This document shows positions 41,984 to 51,911 of a stretch of DNA of 64,000 nucleotides, one piece after another; position 1 is the stretch's first letter, and each line of letters starts with the position of its first letter. The position numbers were made by a program, and so were the translations under genes. The notes under the pieces were generated by a model. That model was not told the DNA's origin. It searched no databases and saw nothing but the letters and a program-made list of their open reading frames with translations. The stretch is from Bradyrhizobium sp. WSM1743. GTDB lineage: Bacteria > Pseudomonadota > Alphaproteobacteria > Rhizobiales > Xanthobacteraceae. The DNA lies in contig NZ_AXAZ01000025.1 of the NCBI RefSeq assembly GCF_000473065.1, positions 34,015 to 98,014 of the forward strand, given 5' to 3'.

Positions 41984-42506
41984 CGTTCCCTTAGTGAGGC
42001 CTAACGAACTAGATTAGCATCGCGTATGCAGCAATGGCTCGCGCTCAACAGCGAGTCAACTTCCAACGACTCGCTGGCGCGGTCGAGCAACTCAACTGTA
42101 GTGAACCGCAAGTCGGGGCCGCCAACATTTTCGAGGGCATGGATTCTGTATTCGCTCGTTCCTTAGACGAAGTGGTTGGTCTCGCCGGCTGAGTAGACAC
42201 CTTCGGCATTCCATCTGCGTGCGATTGCGCTCGACCTGGCGTCACCGGCCGGGATTTTGAGCACCGAGAGGACGGCGTGATCGGCGCCTCCGGCGATCTT
42301 GTCCTCGCACAATTTCGTGCGTAGGCCCTGCGCAACTCGCACTTGTCGATTCAATGGACGCAGGGACGGCTTGTTCCTCAGTCGGCACAGCGGGGAACAC
42401 GTGGAAAAGCAGAGCCCCAGGGATTTGGAATCCCTGTCCTGTGGTAGCAGCGCGGAACGCACGGCGACCGACAAGGATTCGTCGAAGGGGCCAAGGAGCG
42501 ATTTCG

Positions 42507-42773
42507 ATGTTGATGTACAAGGAAAGGCGGCCCGCGATCCGGATGCTGCGCGGCTGGGCGATCTCGGTGCTGCAGGAGGCCGGTGCCATCCACGAGTGAG
42601 CGGCGCACGGGTGGATGCAGGACCGCGCCGACCCGCACGCTCGCGAGCGGGCCTTCGACATCGCACGGCAGGATCCGTCGACCGGCTTCTCTCCGGAGGA
42701 CGCTGTCGCCGAGGTCCACGATGTTCTGGATTCGATCGGCGATTCCTGTCCGGAGTGCCCGTCCGAGGCCTAA
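42507..42773 (+). pseudogene. Conserved small gene interrupted by an in-frame TGA
   Basis: MLMYKERRPAIRMLRGWAIS, then VLQEAGAIHE, is followed by TGA (42597-42599) and, in the same frame, HGWMQDRADPHARERAFDIA, RQDPSTGFSPEDAVAEVHDV and LDSIGDSCPECPSEA to a TAA at 42771. The parts on both sides look like one protein of about 88 residues. A Cys (TGC) to stop change would explain it. Read-through is conceivable but unsupported. Confidence 0.6.
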
Positions 42774-42926
42774 GCCGTCTCTTCTCTCGGCTCGCGGCCG
42801 AACCGCACCTGCAGGCGAGTGAGTACGATCCACGCCAGTGCGGCGTTGATCCATCTCTGCCCTTCGGCTTCGCCGGCGAGCTTCATCGTCGCCATCGATG
42901 GCGTGAAGGTGGAGTAGTTCAACAGC

Positions 42927-43033
42927 GTCGTTGCGAGCGCAGCGAAGCAATCCAGAATCTTTCCGCGGAGGACTTCGGATTGTTTCCGCCTTCGCCAAGG
43001 CTTCGGCGGACAAGTCGCTGCGCTCGCAATGAC
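42927..43033. repeat. Bradyrhizobium-type dispersed dyad repeat
   Basis: GTCGTTGCGAGCGCAGCGA (42927-42945) and its inverted partner TCGCTGCGCTCGCAATGAC (43015-43033) enclose about 70 bases with a smaller hairpin (TCCGCCTTCGCC...GGCTTCGGCGGA). The arms differ at one position. Elements with this core are found many times in Bradyrhizobium genomes, between genes and often at 3' ends. Confidence 0.65.
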
Positions 43034-43055
43034 GGGATCGTTGAAGCAGTTCGTC

Positions 43056-43991
43056 TTACGACGCCTTAGCTTTCCCGCGCGGCTTCCGCTTGCAGGTGCC
43101 GGGCAGCTTGGCTGCGAGGAAATCGCCGAGGGCTTCGACGCGCGCGGGCCGCGGGCCGCCGGGCGGGGTGACGAGGTGCACGGCGCCTTCGGCCTGTTTC
43201 CAGTCTTTCAGGATCACTTCGACCGCGCCGGACGAAATCGCATCGCCGACGATGAATTCAGGGAGCTCCGCAATGCCAAGGCCCGCGATTAGCGAGGGCA
43301 TCACGGCTTCGCCGTTGTTGACGCGAAGCTGGCCGCCGGGGCGGACGCTGGCCTGTTCGCCGGCCGAATTGGTGTAGTGCCAGAGATTGGGCGTCGAGAG
43401 ATAGGCGTAGCTGAAGCATTTGTGCTGGGCGAGATGCATCGGATGCGTCGGCCGGCCGTACTTCTTCAAGTAAGACGGCGCCGCCACCGTGAAGCGCGGC
43501 ATGGTGAAGAGGGTGCGCGCGATCAGCGAGGAATCCGGCAGCCGCGCGATCCGCACCGCCATGTCGAACCCTTCGCCAATCAGATCGACAGTCGCATCGC
43601 TCAGGTGCAGGTCGACCGACACTTCCGGATAGGTCTCGAAGAACTCCGGCAACAGCGGCGCCACCGCCTTGATGCCGAACGTCATGGGCACCGCGAGCCG
43701 CACCAGGCCGCGCGGCGCCACCGATTGCGCCAGCGCCTCGTTCTCCGCGGCCTCGCCATCGGCCAGGAGCCGCGTGGCGCGATCGGCGAGCTTGTGGCCG
43801 GCATCAGTAAGCGCGAGGCGGCGCGAGGTTCGGTTGAACAGGCGAGCCCCTAATCGCTCCTCCAGGCGGGTGACCGCCTTCGACACCGTGGCCTTGGACA
43901 TCGCGAGCTCGCTTGCGGCCCCCGCAAACGACCGTAATTCCACGACTTTTGCGAAGATCGCGAGCGCCTCGAAATCGGGGAGTTTTGCCAT
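43056..43991 (-). CDS. LysR-family regulator divergent from pirin/wrbA
   Basis: A 311-residue LysR protein with HTH FEALAIFAKVVELRSFAGAA, SELAMSKATVSKAVTRLEER and a substrate domain to about 295, then a Lys/Arg-rich tail (KRKPRGKAKAS). It is divergent from the pirin-wrbA pair, a common arrangement in which LysR responds to quinones or electrophiles. That ligand type is inferred from the neighbours. Confidence 0.9.
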   Translation of the reverse strand: MAKLPDFEALAIFAKVVELRSFAGAASELAMSKATVSKAVTRLEERLGARLFNRTSRRLALTDAGHKLADRATRLLADGEAAENEALAQSVAPRGLVRLAVPMTFGIKAVAPLLPEFFETYPEVSVDLHLSDATVDLIGEGFDMAVRIARLPDSSLIARTLFTMPRFTVAAPSYLKKYGRPTHPMHLAQHKCFSYAYLSTPNLWHYTNSAGEQASVRPGGQLRVNNGEAVMPSLIAGLGIAELPEFIVGDAISSGAVEVILKDWKQAEGAVHLVTPPGGPRPARVEALGDFLAAKLPGTCKRKPRGKAKAS

Positions 43992-44018
43992 GGCGACAGT
44001 CCGTAAGGGATATACTGG

Positions 44019-44033
44019 GAAACAATGCGTTTC
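44019..44033. promoter_or_regulatory. Dyad in the lysR/pirin intergenic region
   Basis: GAAAC-AATGC-GTTTC is a five-base inverted repeat with five-base spacing, 28-42 bases from the LysR start and about 100 bases from the pirin start. It is a plausible LysR binding site. Confidence 0.4.
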
Positions 44034-44135
44034 AACAGTTTCTATTTCTATACCACAGGCCGCGGCTTATCTAGCGGGTCACAGACGTTCATCGGGTTCG
44101 GCACCTGATCACCCCAAGGGCAAGGAATTCTGCAC

Positions 44136-44834
44136 ATGATCGAACTCAGACCTTTCGCAAAACTCGGCGGCGCCGATCACGGCTGGCTGAAGGCAAAACA
44201 TCATTTCTCCTTCGCCAGCCATTATGACCCGAACAATATGGGCCACGGCACGTTGCGCGTGTGGAACGACGACGAGATCGCCCCGAACACCGGCTTTCCC
44301 GCTCACCCCCACGCTAACATGGAGATCATCACCTATGTGCGTGAGGGCGCGATCACCCATCAGGACAGCCTCGGCAATAAGGGCCGCACTGAGGCGGGCG
44401 ACGTGCAGGTGATGAGCGCCGGCAGCGGCATCCGTCACTCCGAATACAATCTCGAGCCGACCAAGACCCGAATCTTCCAGATCTGGATCGAGCCGACTGC
44501 GCGCGGCGGCCAGCCGACCTGGGGATCGAAGCCGTTCCCCAAGGCCAATCGCTCGGGCAAGCTCGTCACCATTGCGAGTGGTCGTGCCGAAGACACGGAC
44601 GCGCTGCCGATCCGTGCCGACGCGCGGGTGCTCGCGACCACGCTGAAGGCCGGCGAGAGCGCCGAGTACGAGCCGCAGACGGCCCGACACCTCTACCTCG
44701 TGCCCGCCGCCGGCGCGGTCGAGATCAACGGCGTGCGCGTCAATGCCCGTGACGGCGCCGCGATCCGCGACGAAGAAAAGCTGAGGATCACGGCGCTCGA
44801 AGATTCGGAGCTCGTGCTCGTCGACGCTGCATAA
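44136..44834 (+). CDS. Pirin-family protein (YhaK/YhhW type)
   Basis: A 232-residue bicupin with the pirin metal motif FPAHPHANMEIITYV and a further His in GIRHSEYN. It may have quercetin 2,3-dioxygenase-like activity or act as a redox sensor. It is followed after 42 bases by wrbA in the same direction. The pirin-wrbA pair with a divergent LysR gene is well known in proteobacteria and linked to quinone or electrophile stress. Confidence 0.92.
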   Translation: MIELRPFAKLGGADHGWLKAKHHFSFASHYDPNNMGHGTLRVWNDDEIAPNTGFPAHPHANMEIITYVREGAITHQDSLGNKGRTEAGDVQVMSAGSGIRHSEYNLEPTKTRIFQIWIEPTARGGQPTWGSKPFPKANRSGKLVTIASGRAEDTDALPIRADARVLATTLKAGESAEYEPQTARHLYLVPAAGAVEINGVRVNARDGAAIRDEEKLRITALEDSELVLVDAA

Positions 44835-44876
44835 CACTTCAACTCATCATCTCACTCAAACCCGACGGAGACCACC

Positions 44877-45476
44877 ATGACCAAAGTTCTCGTCCTCTAT
44901 TATTCCTCCTATGGCCACATCGAAGCGATGGCCAATGCCGTCGCTGAAGGTGCGCGCGAAGCCGGCGCCACCGTCGACATCAAGCGCGTGCCTGAGCTGG
45001 TGCCGGCCGAAGTCGCAAAGGCCGCGCATTACAAGGTCGATCAGGCTGCGCCGATCGCCAAGGTCGAGGACCTCGCCAATTACGACGCGATCATCGTCGG
45101 CACCGGTACGCGCTTCGGCCGCATGTCCTCGCAGATGGCGAACTTCCTGGACCAGGCCGGCGGGCTGTGGGCCAAGGGCGCCCTGCACGGCAAGGTCGGC
45201 GGCGCCTTCACCTCGACCGCGACCCAGCATGGCGGCCAGGAGACGACGCTGTTCTCCATCATCACAAACTTGTTGCATTTCGGCATGGTGATCGTCGGCA
45301 TGAACTACGGCTTTGCCGGCCAGATGAAGCTCGACGAAATTACCGGCGGCGCGCCCTATGGCGCGACCACGATCACCGGCGGCGACGGCAGCCGCCAGCC
45401 CAGCGCCAACGAGCTCGCCGGCGCGCGCTATCAGGGGCGCGTGGTCGCGGAGACCGCGAAGAAGCTGCACGGTTAG
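44877..45476 (+). CDS. wrbA: NAD(P)H:quinone oxidoreductase WrbA
   Basis: A 199-residue flavodoxin-like enzyme. The FMN phosphate loop is YYSSYGHIEAMANAV; GTRFGRMSSQMANFLDQAGG and TQHGGQETTLFSIITNLLHF are standard WrbA motifs. GGAG lies nine bases before the ATG. It reduces quinones by two electrons in the cytoplasm. Co-transcribed with the pirin gene. Confidence 0.95.
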   Translation: MTKVLVLYYSSYGHIEAMANAVAEGAREAGATVDIKRVPELVPAEVAKAAHYKVDQAAPIAKVEDLANYDAIIVGTGTRFGRMSSQMANFLDQAGGLWAKGALHGKVGGAFTSTATQHGGQETTLFSIITNLLHFGMVIVGMNYGFAGQMKLDEITGGAPYGATTITGGDGSRQPSANELAGARYQGRVVAETAKKLHG

Positions 45477-45722
45477 GCCTGGGGTTCAATGATCTGCTGC
45501 ACGGCAGATACGACGCGGGCGGCATTCTTCTCACGGGAATGCCGCCCCATCTATCTGAACACGAACGACAGGGCTCTACGACCAATGGCTTTCGAACTTC
45601 TCTTGATCGCACAGATGATCCGCAAGCCGGTCCAGGCGCTTGCGCGCCGCTGGTATTGCCGCAGCCTGTTCCGCGCCTCGCGCGGCCGTTTCCACTGCGC
45701 GGAGTGCACTGGACGGTAGCAG

Positions 45723-46190
45723 TCACGCCTGCGTGATGTCCGCGTGCGGCGGAATGCTGACGACAGGCGCAGATGCGAGCGCCGTTGAAAGACACCAGCC
45801 GTCGCCAGCGAACCAGCAGGTCTCGTGGGGCTCGTCTTCTCGCCGCAGCGACTGCACGCTCTCCCATCCCTTCGCGAACGCCTCGGCTAAGCGCCGCGCG
45901 GCCTCCGCATCCTGAAGTCCGGCGCGGCCGATGAACTGGGCCCGGCTCAGGAATTTGGCGGGCCAAGCCGCGCCCTGCTCCGGGCGCGTGATCATTAACA
46001 TGCCGCCGAGCATGCCCTCCGGCGGCAGCGGAAACACCAGCCGGCCGCCGGGCCGCAACGCCTCCAGCCATTCCGTAGCCGGCTGCGCCGCGCCGGCACA
46101 GACATAGATCACGTCGACATCAGGCAGGTCGGAGGCAACGCCCGAGCGCTCGCGCAGCTCGGCATTAGCGAGGTCCTTCAAATTTTCGCG
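45723..46190 (-). pseudogene. PCMT-like methyltransferase, C-terminal fragment
   Basis: DVDVIYVCAGAAQPATEWLE and LRPGGRLVFPLPPEG match the second half of protein-L-isoaspartate-type methyltransferases, followed by a less conserved tail (GWESVQSLRREDEPHETCWF). The N-terminal half is missing: at about 46190 the sequence changes to the 3' end of the GGDEF-EAL gene. The frame is open through the junction only in a non-coding extension. Confidence 0.65.
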
Positions 46191-46191
46191 C

Positions 46192-48240
46192 TTATACCGC
46201 CAGATGCTCTTGAATGATCGAGGCGACGTCGGTCGCCGGAGCCGGACGACCGAAGAAGAAGCCCTGCACCTGATCGGCGTTGGCGTCGTACAGAAAATCG
46301 ACCTGATTGGCGGTCTCAACGCCCTCGACGGTCACGCGCTTGTGCAGTTCGCGCCCGAGCGCGATGATCGCCCTCACCACCGTCTCGACCTTGCCGGCTG
46401 AGCCTTCGTAGCCCTGCATGAAGCTGCGGTCGATCTTGATCTTGTCGAACGGGAACTGCCACAGGTAGCTCAAGCTCGAATAGCCGGTCCCGAAATCGTC
46501 CATGACGATGGCAACGCCCATCTCCTTCAACCTGCCAAGCTCTTCCGTGGTGTGGTCGTTGTTGCGGAGGAGTAGCGATTCAGTGATCTCGAGTTCGAGG
46601 CGATGTGGTTCGAGTCCGGTTTCGGTCAGCACAGTCTCAACCATGTGGCTGATACTTTTCATTTCGAACTGGGATGACGACAGATTGACCGCCACGGTCA
46701 AGCTTCGCGGCCACGTCATCGCCGCGCGGCACGCCTCGCGCAATACCCAGATGCCGACCTTGTCCATAAGCCGCATCTCTTCGATCATCGGGATGAAAGT
46801 CGCTGTCGGCATCATGCTGCCGTCCGGCCGCGGAAGCCGCAGCAGCGCCTCGAAACCGACCAGGCGCCCGTCTCTTATCTCAAAGACCGGCTGATAGTAC
46901 AGCACGAAGCGCTCGTTGGCGATCGCATCGCGAATGGTGCTCTCAAGCCCCAGACGTTGCTTGAATGCCTCGTCCATTTCCGGCGAAAAGAAACGAATAC
47001 AATTGCGTCCCTCGGTTTTGCCGTTGTAGAGCGCGAGATCGGCGGATTTGAGCAGCTGCTCCCGCGTAACGCCATCGCTCGGCGTGCGCGCGATACCGAT
47101 GGTGAACCCGACCGTAATCTCCTGCTGCTTGTACCAGATCGGTGGTGTCAGCGCGCTCATGAGACGCTCCGCAAACGCTTCTGCTTGCTGCTTGCTGCGG
47201 AGCCCGGTCTGCACCACGACAAATTCGTCGCCGCCCAGACGCGCGATCGTGTCGCCCGCTCGAACGACTTCGCGCAGGCGTTGAGCCACCGTGCGCAGCA
47301 GGAAATCACCGCCGTCATGACCGAACCAATCGTTGACCTGCTTGAAGCGGTCGAGGTCGATGAAATGCAGGGCAAGCTGCGCGCCGGTGGAAGGTAGTAC
47401 GGCCAGTGCATCGTCCAGGCGCTCAATTAGACGAGCGCGATGGGCGAGGCCGGTCAATTCATCATGATGCGCAAGATAGCGGATGCGACGGTCGGCCTGC
47501 TGCTTTTCCTTCGTGCGGCGATACCAGGCGATTCCCGGCACGCCGAAAGCAACTCCGACCAGGATACAAAGCACCGGCGCGGCGGCGAGGACGCCGTTAT
47601 GGAGGCGGTTCCGTACCTGGGTCTCGTCCACATAGGCGCCGACCACCGCGACGGTCTCGCCTCCCACGACGGCCGGGATAAACGCCTCCGCGAAATAACC
47701 CGGCCGGTCCGGCGAACTCGTCGTGTTCATGGCCACCACGACTTGCCCGGTCGTCGCCGCGCGCCCCGCCTCGGCGCTTCGTTCCGAAAGATCTATGAGC
47801 GTGATCCTGTCGCGGCTCGAAACGAGTTGCGAGTATCCCTCGCGATTGAAAATGATGTAGCGGAACACCACCTCCGATTTGCGTGCGGTCTGAAAGAATT
47901 TCATGCTGGCTGCGGACGGCTGCTCTCCGGCAGCGATCTGCTCTAAGTCGGTCACATTTGCCCCAATGAACTGCGTCCAGTCACGCGCAGTTGCTATGGC
48001 GTGCGCATTCATCAGGCGGTCCGTCGCCACCTGGATGATTGCCCAGGTGCCGGCGAACAGGACAACAAGGACCATGACAAGCAGACCGACGCCGACGCGC
48101 AGGGAGAGGTTTGGTATGCTGGTCGCGAAGGATCTGATTGCGACGGATGGAATTTGGCCAGGTTGAGCTTGAGCTTCGCCAAGGCCGCGGTTGGCGGCAG
48201 CAGCGCCGCGATGACGGCCAAATATGCGGATACCGAACAA
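46192..48240 (-). CDS. Membrane-bound GGDEF-EAL cyclic-di-GMP protein
   Basis: A 682-residue protein with membrane segments at about 50-70 and 217-237 around a periplasmic sensor region, then GGDEF (LGGDEF, 335-340) with an inhibitory-site RxxD at 327-330, and an EAL domain with EALLR at 464-468, NLSSSQFE and DDFGTGYSSLSYL. Both motifs are canonical, so it may be bifunctional. It starts nine bases after the stop of the DctP-like gene, so the periplasmic binding protein may feed its sensor. Confidence 0.93.
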   Translation of the reverse strand: MFGIRIFGRHRGAAAANRGLGEAQAQPGQIPSVAIRSFATSIPNLSLRVGVGLLVMVLVVLFAGTWAIIQVATDRLMNAHAIATARDWTQFIGANVTDLEQIAAGEQPSAASMKFFQTARKSEVVFRYIIFNREGYSQLVSSRDRITLIDLSERSAEAGRAATTGQVVVAMNTTSSPDRPGYFAEAFIPAVVGGETVAVVGAYVDETQVRNRLHNGVLAAAPVLCILVGVAFGVPGIAWYRRTKEKQQADRRIRYLAHHDELTGLAHRARLIERLDDALAVLPSTGAQLALHFIDLDRFKQVNDWFGHDGGDFLLRTVAQRLREVVRAGDTIARLGGDEFVVVQTGLRSKQQAEAFAERLMSALTPPIWYKQQEITVGFTIGIARTPSDGVTREQLLKSADLALYNGKTEGRNCIRFFSPEMDEAFKQRLGLESTIRDAIANERFVLYYQPVFEIRDGRLVGFEALLRLPRPDGSMMPTATFIPMIEEMRLMDKVGIWVLREACRAAMTWPRSLTVAVNLSSSQFEMKSISHMVETVLTETGLEPHRLELEITESLLLRNNDHTTEELGRLKEMGVAIVMDDFGTGYSSLSYLWQFPFDKIKIDRSFMQGYEGSAGKVETVVRAIIALGRELHKRVTVEGVETANQVDFLYDANADQVQGFFFGRPAPATDVASIIQEHLAV

Positions 48241-48249
48241 GAGGGTTCC

Positions 48250-49287
48250 CTATTGCCTGCCGCGAGGCTCGTTGGCGTTTGAGCGCTCCTGCCGCAGCTT
48301 GAGAAGCTCGGCCTTGGCCGCCTGTAACAGTTCGCGGTTGCGCTCGCTTGAGCTTGCCCAGTGATCGATAACCCTGTCGAAGACCTGCTGTGCCGTCTCA
48401 CGATCGGCCGCCGATGGAAAAACCAGGGTGCGCTTGGGATCGGATTTGAGCTGCTGCATCACCGCCTCGTCGCCGGCGTCATAAGCCGCGATGAAGCGCT
48501 CGGCTGCCCATTGCCCGCTATAGGCGCGGATGATGTCTTGCGTCTGCACCGGCAGCGCCTCGAACCGCTTGCGGTTCATGAGCGTGAGCAGAGGCGCTCC
48601 GCTCGTTCCGAGAAAGTAATGATACGGCGTGACTCGCTTGATGCCGTAATCCGACAGCGGTGTGGGACTGACGACGGCGGCATCGAGCTTGCCGCTACTG
48701 ATCGCTTCCGCGATCTTTGTGATCGGCATCAGTACCGGGATGGCACCAAGCTTCTCGAGCACAGCGCCCTCGCGCGGATTGTTGATGCGAATTCGCTTGC
48801 CGGACAGGTCCGCGAGAGACTTGATCGGAACGTGACTATGAATGGTCTCCGGTTCGGTGACACAGGCGGCAATCACATAAAAATCATCGTAGCCGCGCAG
48901 CATATTTTGCGCGATCAACCGAGTGTAAACGAGCGTGGCTTCGCGGCTATCATGGTACAGGCCCGGCAATTCAAGCACGGCATTGTCAGGGAACAGATCG
49001 GGCGAGACACCGGGAACGGCAAAGGTGATGTCGGCGGCGCCGCCGCGAACAAGTTGCGACTGCATGGCAACGTCTTTGCCAAGCGCGCCGCTGAAGAAGA
49101 ACTCGAATTGGACCGCGCCATTGGCCGCGGAACCAATGGCATCGGTGAATGGCTTGACCGCCCCCCGAAAGCTCATGGACTGGTCGGACGAGTAGAATGC
49201 AACCTTCAGCTTGATCGGTTCGGCAATCAGCGACGACGGGAGCAGGCTCAAACTAACGATAGCTAGGGAGGCAAACAGGTTTTGCAT
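48250..49287 (-). CDS. TRAP-type (DctP-like) periplasmic binding protein
   Basis: A 345-residue protein with signal peptide (MQNLFASLAIVSLSLLPSSL) and the DctP fold: FFFSGALGKDVAMQSQLVRG, then SLADLSGKRIRINNPREGAV with the conserved Arg that binds carboxylates, and GTSGAPLLTLMN. No TRAP permease genes (DctQ/M) are near. It is in an operon with a GGDEF-EAL gene, which points to a sensing role. Confidence 0.9.
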   Translation of the reverse strand: MQNLFASLAIVSLSLLPSSLIAEPIKLKVAFYSSDQSMSFRGAVKPFTDAIGSAANGAVQFEFFFSGALGKDVAMQSQLVRGGAADITFAVPGVSPDLFPDNAVLELPGLYHDSREATLVYTRLIAQNMLRGYDDFYVIAACVTEPETIHSHVPIKSLADLSGKRIRINNPREGAVLEKLGAIPVLMPITKIAEAISSGKLDAAVVSPTPLSDYGIKRVTPYHYFLGTSGAPLLTLMNRKRFEALPVQTQDIIRAYSGQWAAERFIAAYDAGDEAVMQQLKSDPKRTLVFPSAADRETAQQVFDRVIDHWASSSERNRELLQAAKAELLKLRQERSNANEPRGRQ

Positions 49288-49495
49288 CGTGCGTCCTCTC
49301 AGGGGCTAGATCTCCAACGTCCTTCGTTTCTTCCTGATAAGCGTGCGGCGGAATCCGATGGTCCGGGTTCCTTCACGACAGTTCGCGAACATTCTTGCCA
49401 TACGATCCCGCTATCACAACTCCAGGCGATAACCCCATCGCGCCTCAACCGCCATTTAAACAACGGCAGTCACAGCAATCAATGCGGCCCCCGGA

Positions 49496-51496
49496 TTAGA
49501 GCACCGCGCAGGCCGCTCGCCGGGTTCCACTAACCAACACAGCGATGTTCGATGGATCGCTTCGAACTCCGGCCAAATGCGCCAAAACGTTTGCCCGCGG
49601 TCGGGGGCTGAATAACCACGCTCTCGGCCGGCAGATGCTCCGGCGACGAAACCAAGGCGGGTTTCGCACCCATTTTGACCACGTGCGGCAACGTGCGTGC
49701 ATGGACCAGAGGTTCTTAAACATCGCCCTGTTCACCGCGCGCGCGACCGCATCGTTCGCCCGCGTCAAGATCCCAGTGAAGAGCTTGCGGATCAGGAGGT
49801 CACGCTCAAGCGATGACGGCAGATTGAACCGCACGCCGATGGACTGCCCCCGGCGTTGCATCAGGGTCGCGTCGATCCAGCCCACTTGCGCGAAGTGCAC
49901 GCGCAGCGGCGCTCCAAGGCCAAAGGTGACGCCGGAATCGGCGAGAATGCCGGCGCCGGCAAGCGAGATATCCTTGATTTGACCCGACAGCTGCTCGCCG
50001 CCTTTCGTGTTGATCAAGATCGGCTCGTCGATTTCGAAGCGTTCTTCGGTACGCCCCATCCGCGCCTGCAGCGAGGTCATGCAGACGAAGAACAGCACGA
50101 CGATGTTCACGACCGACCAGAAGGCGACCATCGGCAATGCGGCCGGATGATCGATGATCCGCCATTCCGGGATGGTGTTCAGAACCAGACCGACAACAGT
50201 CAGCGCTATAAGAGCCGCCGACGGCCAGAATATGTCCGCGGCGTAGCTTGCGCACCGCGCTGCAGCACCCTTGGGCGTCACCCTGAACGCATGTCCCTTC
50301 GGCTTGACGAGAGTCCCGAGCACCGTCGGCAGGAGCTTGAAGCTTTGGATAGTCGCCGACACTTGCGCGGCGAGCGGAAAATGTTCGTGCGGCGCGAACC
50401 AGGAGATGCCGCCGTTGAGCGCCAGGATCGCGGGGAACAAGTAATAGAAGACCGACTCAGGGGTGACGTCGACGACAGGCACTAGCCCAGTCCACATGAA
50501 CACGATCGGAACCACCACGACCGCGAGCGCGCGCAGGCCCAGTGAGAGCCAATGCGTCGGAAAGAAGAGGAGCCGTTGCATCAAGCCCAGTCCGGGGCCG
50601 AGCGGGCCGGCGGCGAGATACAGCGTCTGGATCGCGCCACGCGCCCAGCGTTGCCGCTGCACGAAAAAGGCATCGAGACTTTCTGGGGCCAAGCCGATCG
50701 CCAGCGGTTCGCGAAGATATCGAGTTATGTACCCTTTGCGTAGCAGGACCAGCGTCAGCAGGATGTCTTCCGTAATGGACTGGGTCGGCAAAGGCATCTC
50801 CGACTGCGTGGAGTGCTCCACGCCGAGTGACGGAGTTGGAACCACAACAGAAGGCTCCATCCCAGCCGTCGCGCGCGGCTGGGACACGCTGATCAGGGCT
50901 TTCACCTCTGACACAGCGAAGGACGGCGACCGCTGCGATCGGGCTTGCCCAGGTAGCAATGCAGTGGCGCTAGCGGCGGCGATCAGGAAGGCAGCGTTCA
51001 TCCAGATAACCGGAGTGAGATCGGCTGGGCTTACGAGTTGTCCGGCGATCAGTGTTCCCAGAACGAAAGCCGCGGAGGCAGCCCCCCGTATCCACCCGTA
51101 CTCAAATGGCCTCCCCGCGAACCGAGGCCTCGCTGCATTGACCGATAACGCATCGGCGATCGAGGTGGTGGGGGCAAGAGCGGCAGCCTGAACCAACGCA
51201 ACAAGAAGCAAGAACCAGAATTTATCGGCCCAAAGCAATGCGAGGGCTGCTGCGGCCGCCACGGCAGCACAGCCCGCGAGCACGAGGCGCAATGATCCGA
51301 GCCGGTCCGCCAGCACAGCAACTAACGGTCCAAACCCGAGCCGCGTCAGCATTGCGGCGGCCAGGATTAGACCGATCTGCTGAGACGCCAGAGCTCGCGT
51401 TTCGAAAAATTTTGGCCAGAACGGAGACGCGGCGCCGAATGCCGCGTAGAGGACGACGTAGAGGACTATATAGGCGATTGGTGAGGGAATGCGCAC
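49496..51496 (-). CDS. In-frame chimera: MFS transporter N-half joined to cellulose-synthase C-half
   Basis: I choose the GTG at 51496 (VRIPSPIAYIVLYVVLYAAF) with AAGGA upstream, giving 666 residues; the frame is open for 71 more codons without a good start. Residues 1-190 are an HcaT/LacY-like MFS half (six membrane segments, GPLVAVLADRLGS). After a linker comes the last third of a BcsA glycosyltransferase: SITEDILLTLVLL (TED, about 242-244), FFVQRQRWARG (QxxRW, about 280-284), several membrane segments and a PilZ domain (ERFEIDEPILINTKGGEQLS). The GT nucleotide-binding Asp motifs are absent. It is probably a deletion fusion and non-functional as a synthase. Confidence 0.75.
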   Translation of the reverse strand: MRIPSPIAYIVLYVVLYAAFGAASPFWPKFFETRALASQQIGLILAAAMLTRLGFGPLVAVLADRLGSLRLVLAGCAAVAAAAALALLWADKFWFLLLVALVQAAALAPTTSIADALSVNAARPRFAGRPFEYGWIRGAASAAFVLGTLIAGQLVSPADLTPVIWMNAAFLIAAASATALLPGQARSQRSPSFAVSEVKALISVSQPRATAGMEPSVVVPTPSLGVEHSTQSEMPLPTQSITEDILLTLVLLRKGYITRYLREPLAIGLAPESLDAFFVQRQRWARGAIQTLYLAAGPLGPGLGLMQRLLFFPTHWLSLGLRALAVVVVPIVFMWTGLVPVVDVTPESVFYYLFPAILALNGGISWFAPHEHFPLAAQVSATIQSFKLLPTVLGTLVKPKGHAFRVTPKGAAARCASYAADIFWPSAALIALTVVGLVLNTIPEWRIIDHPAALPMVAFWSVVNIVVLFFVCMTSLQARMGRTEERFEIDEPILINTKGGEQLSGQIKDISLAGAGILADSGVTFGLGAPLRVHFAQVGWIDATLMQRRGQSIGVRFNLPSSLERDLLIRKLFTGILTRANDAVARAVNRAMFKNLWSMHARCRTWSKWVRNPPWFRRRSICRPRAWLFSPRPRANVLAHLAGVRSDPSNIAVLVSGTRRAACAVL

Positions 51497-51911
51497 CGAG
51501 TCCTTATCGGTTGCTTTATAGCCTGCATGGTGTGCGAACGCTGGTGCCAAGGCGCAAGTCAGATCGGAGCACTGGCTCCAAAAGCTAACTTGGCCGCACG
51601 GACCACTCGGATCAAGTCGATCCGCACGCCGTATCGCGAACTGTCGCCTCCGTCTCTGTTGTGCCAGCACTCCCCCGAACGAGTGCTGTAGGTAAGTCAT
51701 GCCGACCAACGCCTACTTCGGTCTCCACTCAGCTAGTCAGGAGGAAAGGACCTCACTTGAGCCGCTGATCTGGGAACTTCGAGTGATGCCGGCGCGGTGA
51801 CACGATGGACGATTCTCAAGCGCTTGAAACTCCCGTCCATTCCGGCCGTTAATTCCGCAGCCTTTGCCTGTCGGCTTGGCGTTTGTACCCCCTGTTGCGT
51901 TGGAGTTTCCG

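Noticed and set aside
42597..42599. Selenocysteine codon
   Set aside because: No SECIS-like hairpin was seen directly after the TGA and no selenocysteine genes are in the window; a nonsense change is simpler.
45489..45719. Small ORF after wrbA
   Set aside because: No Shine-Dalgarno sequence, mixed composition and no familiar motif; probably intergenic.
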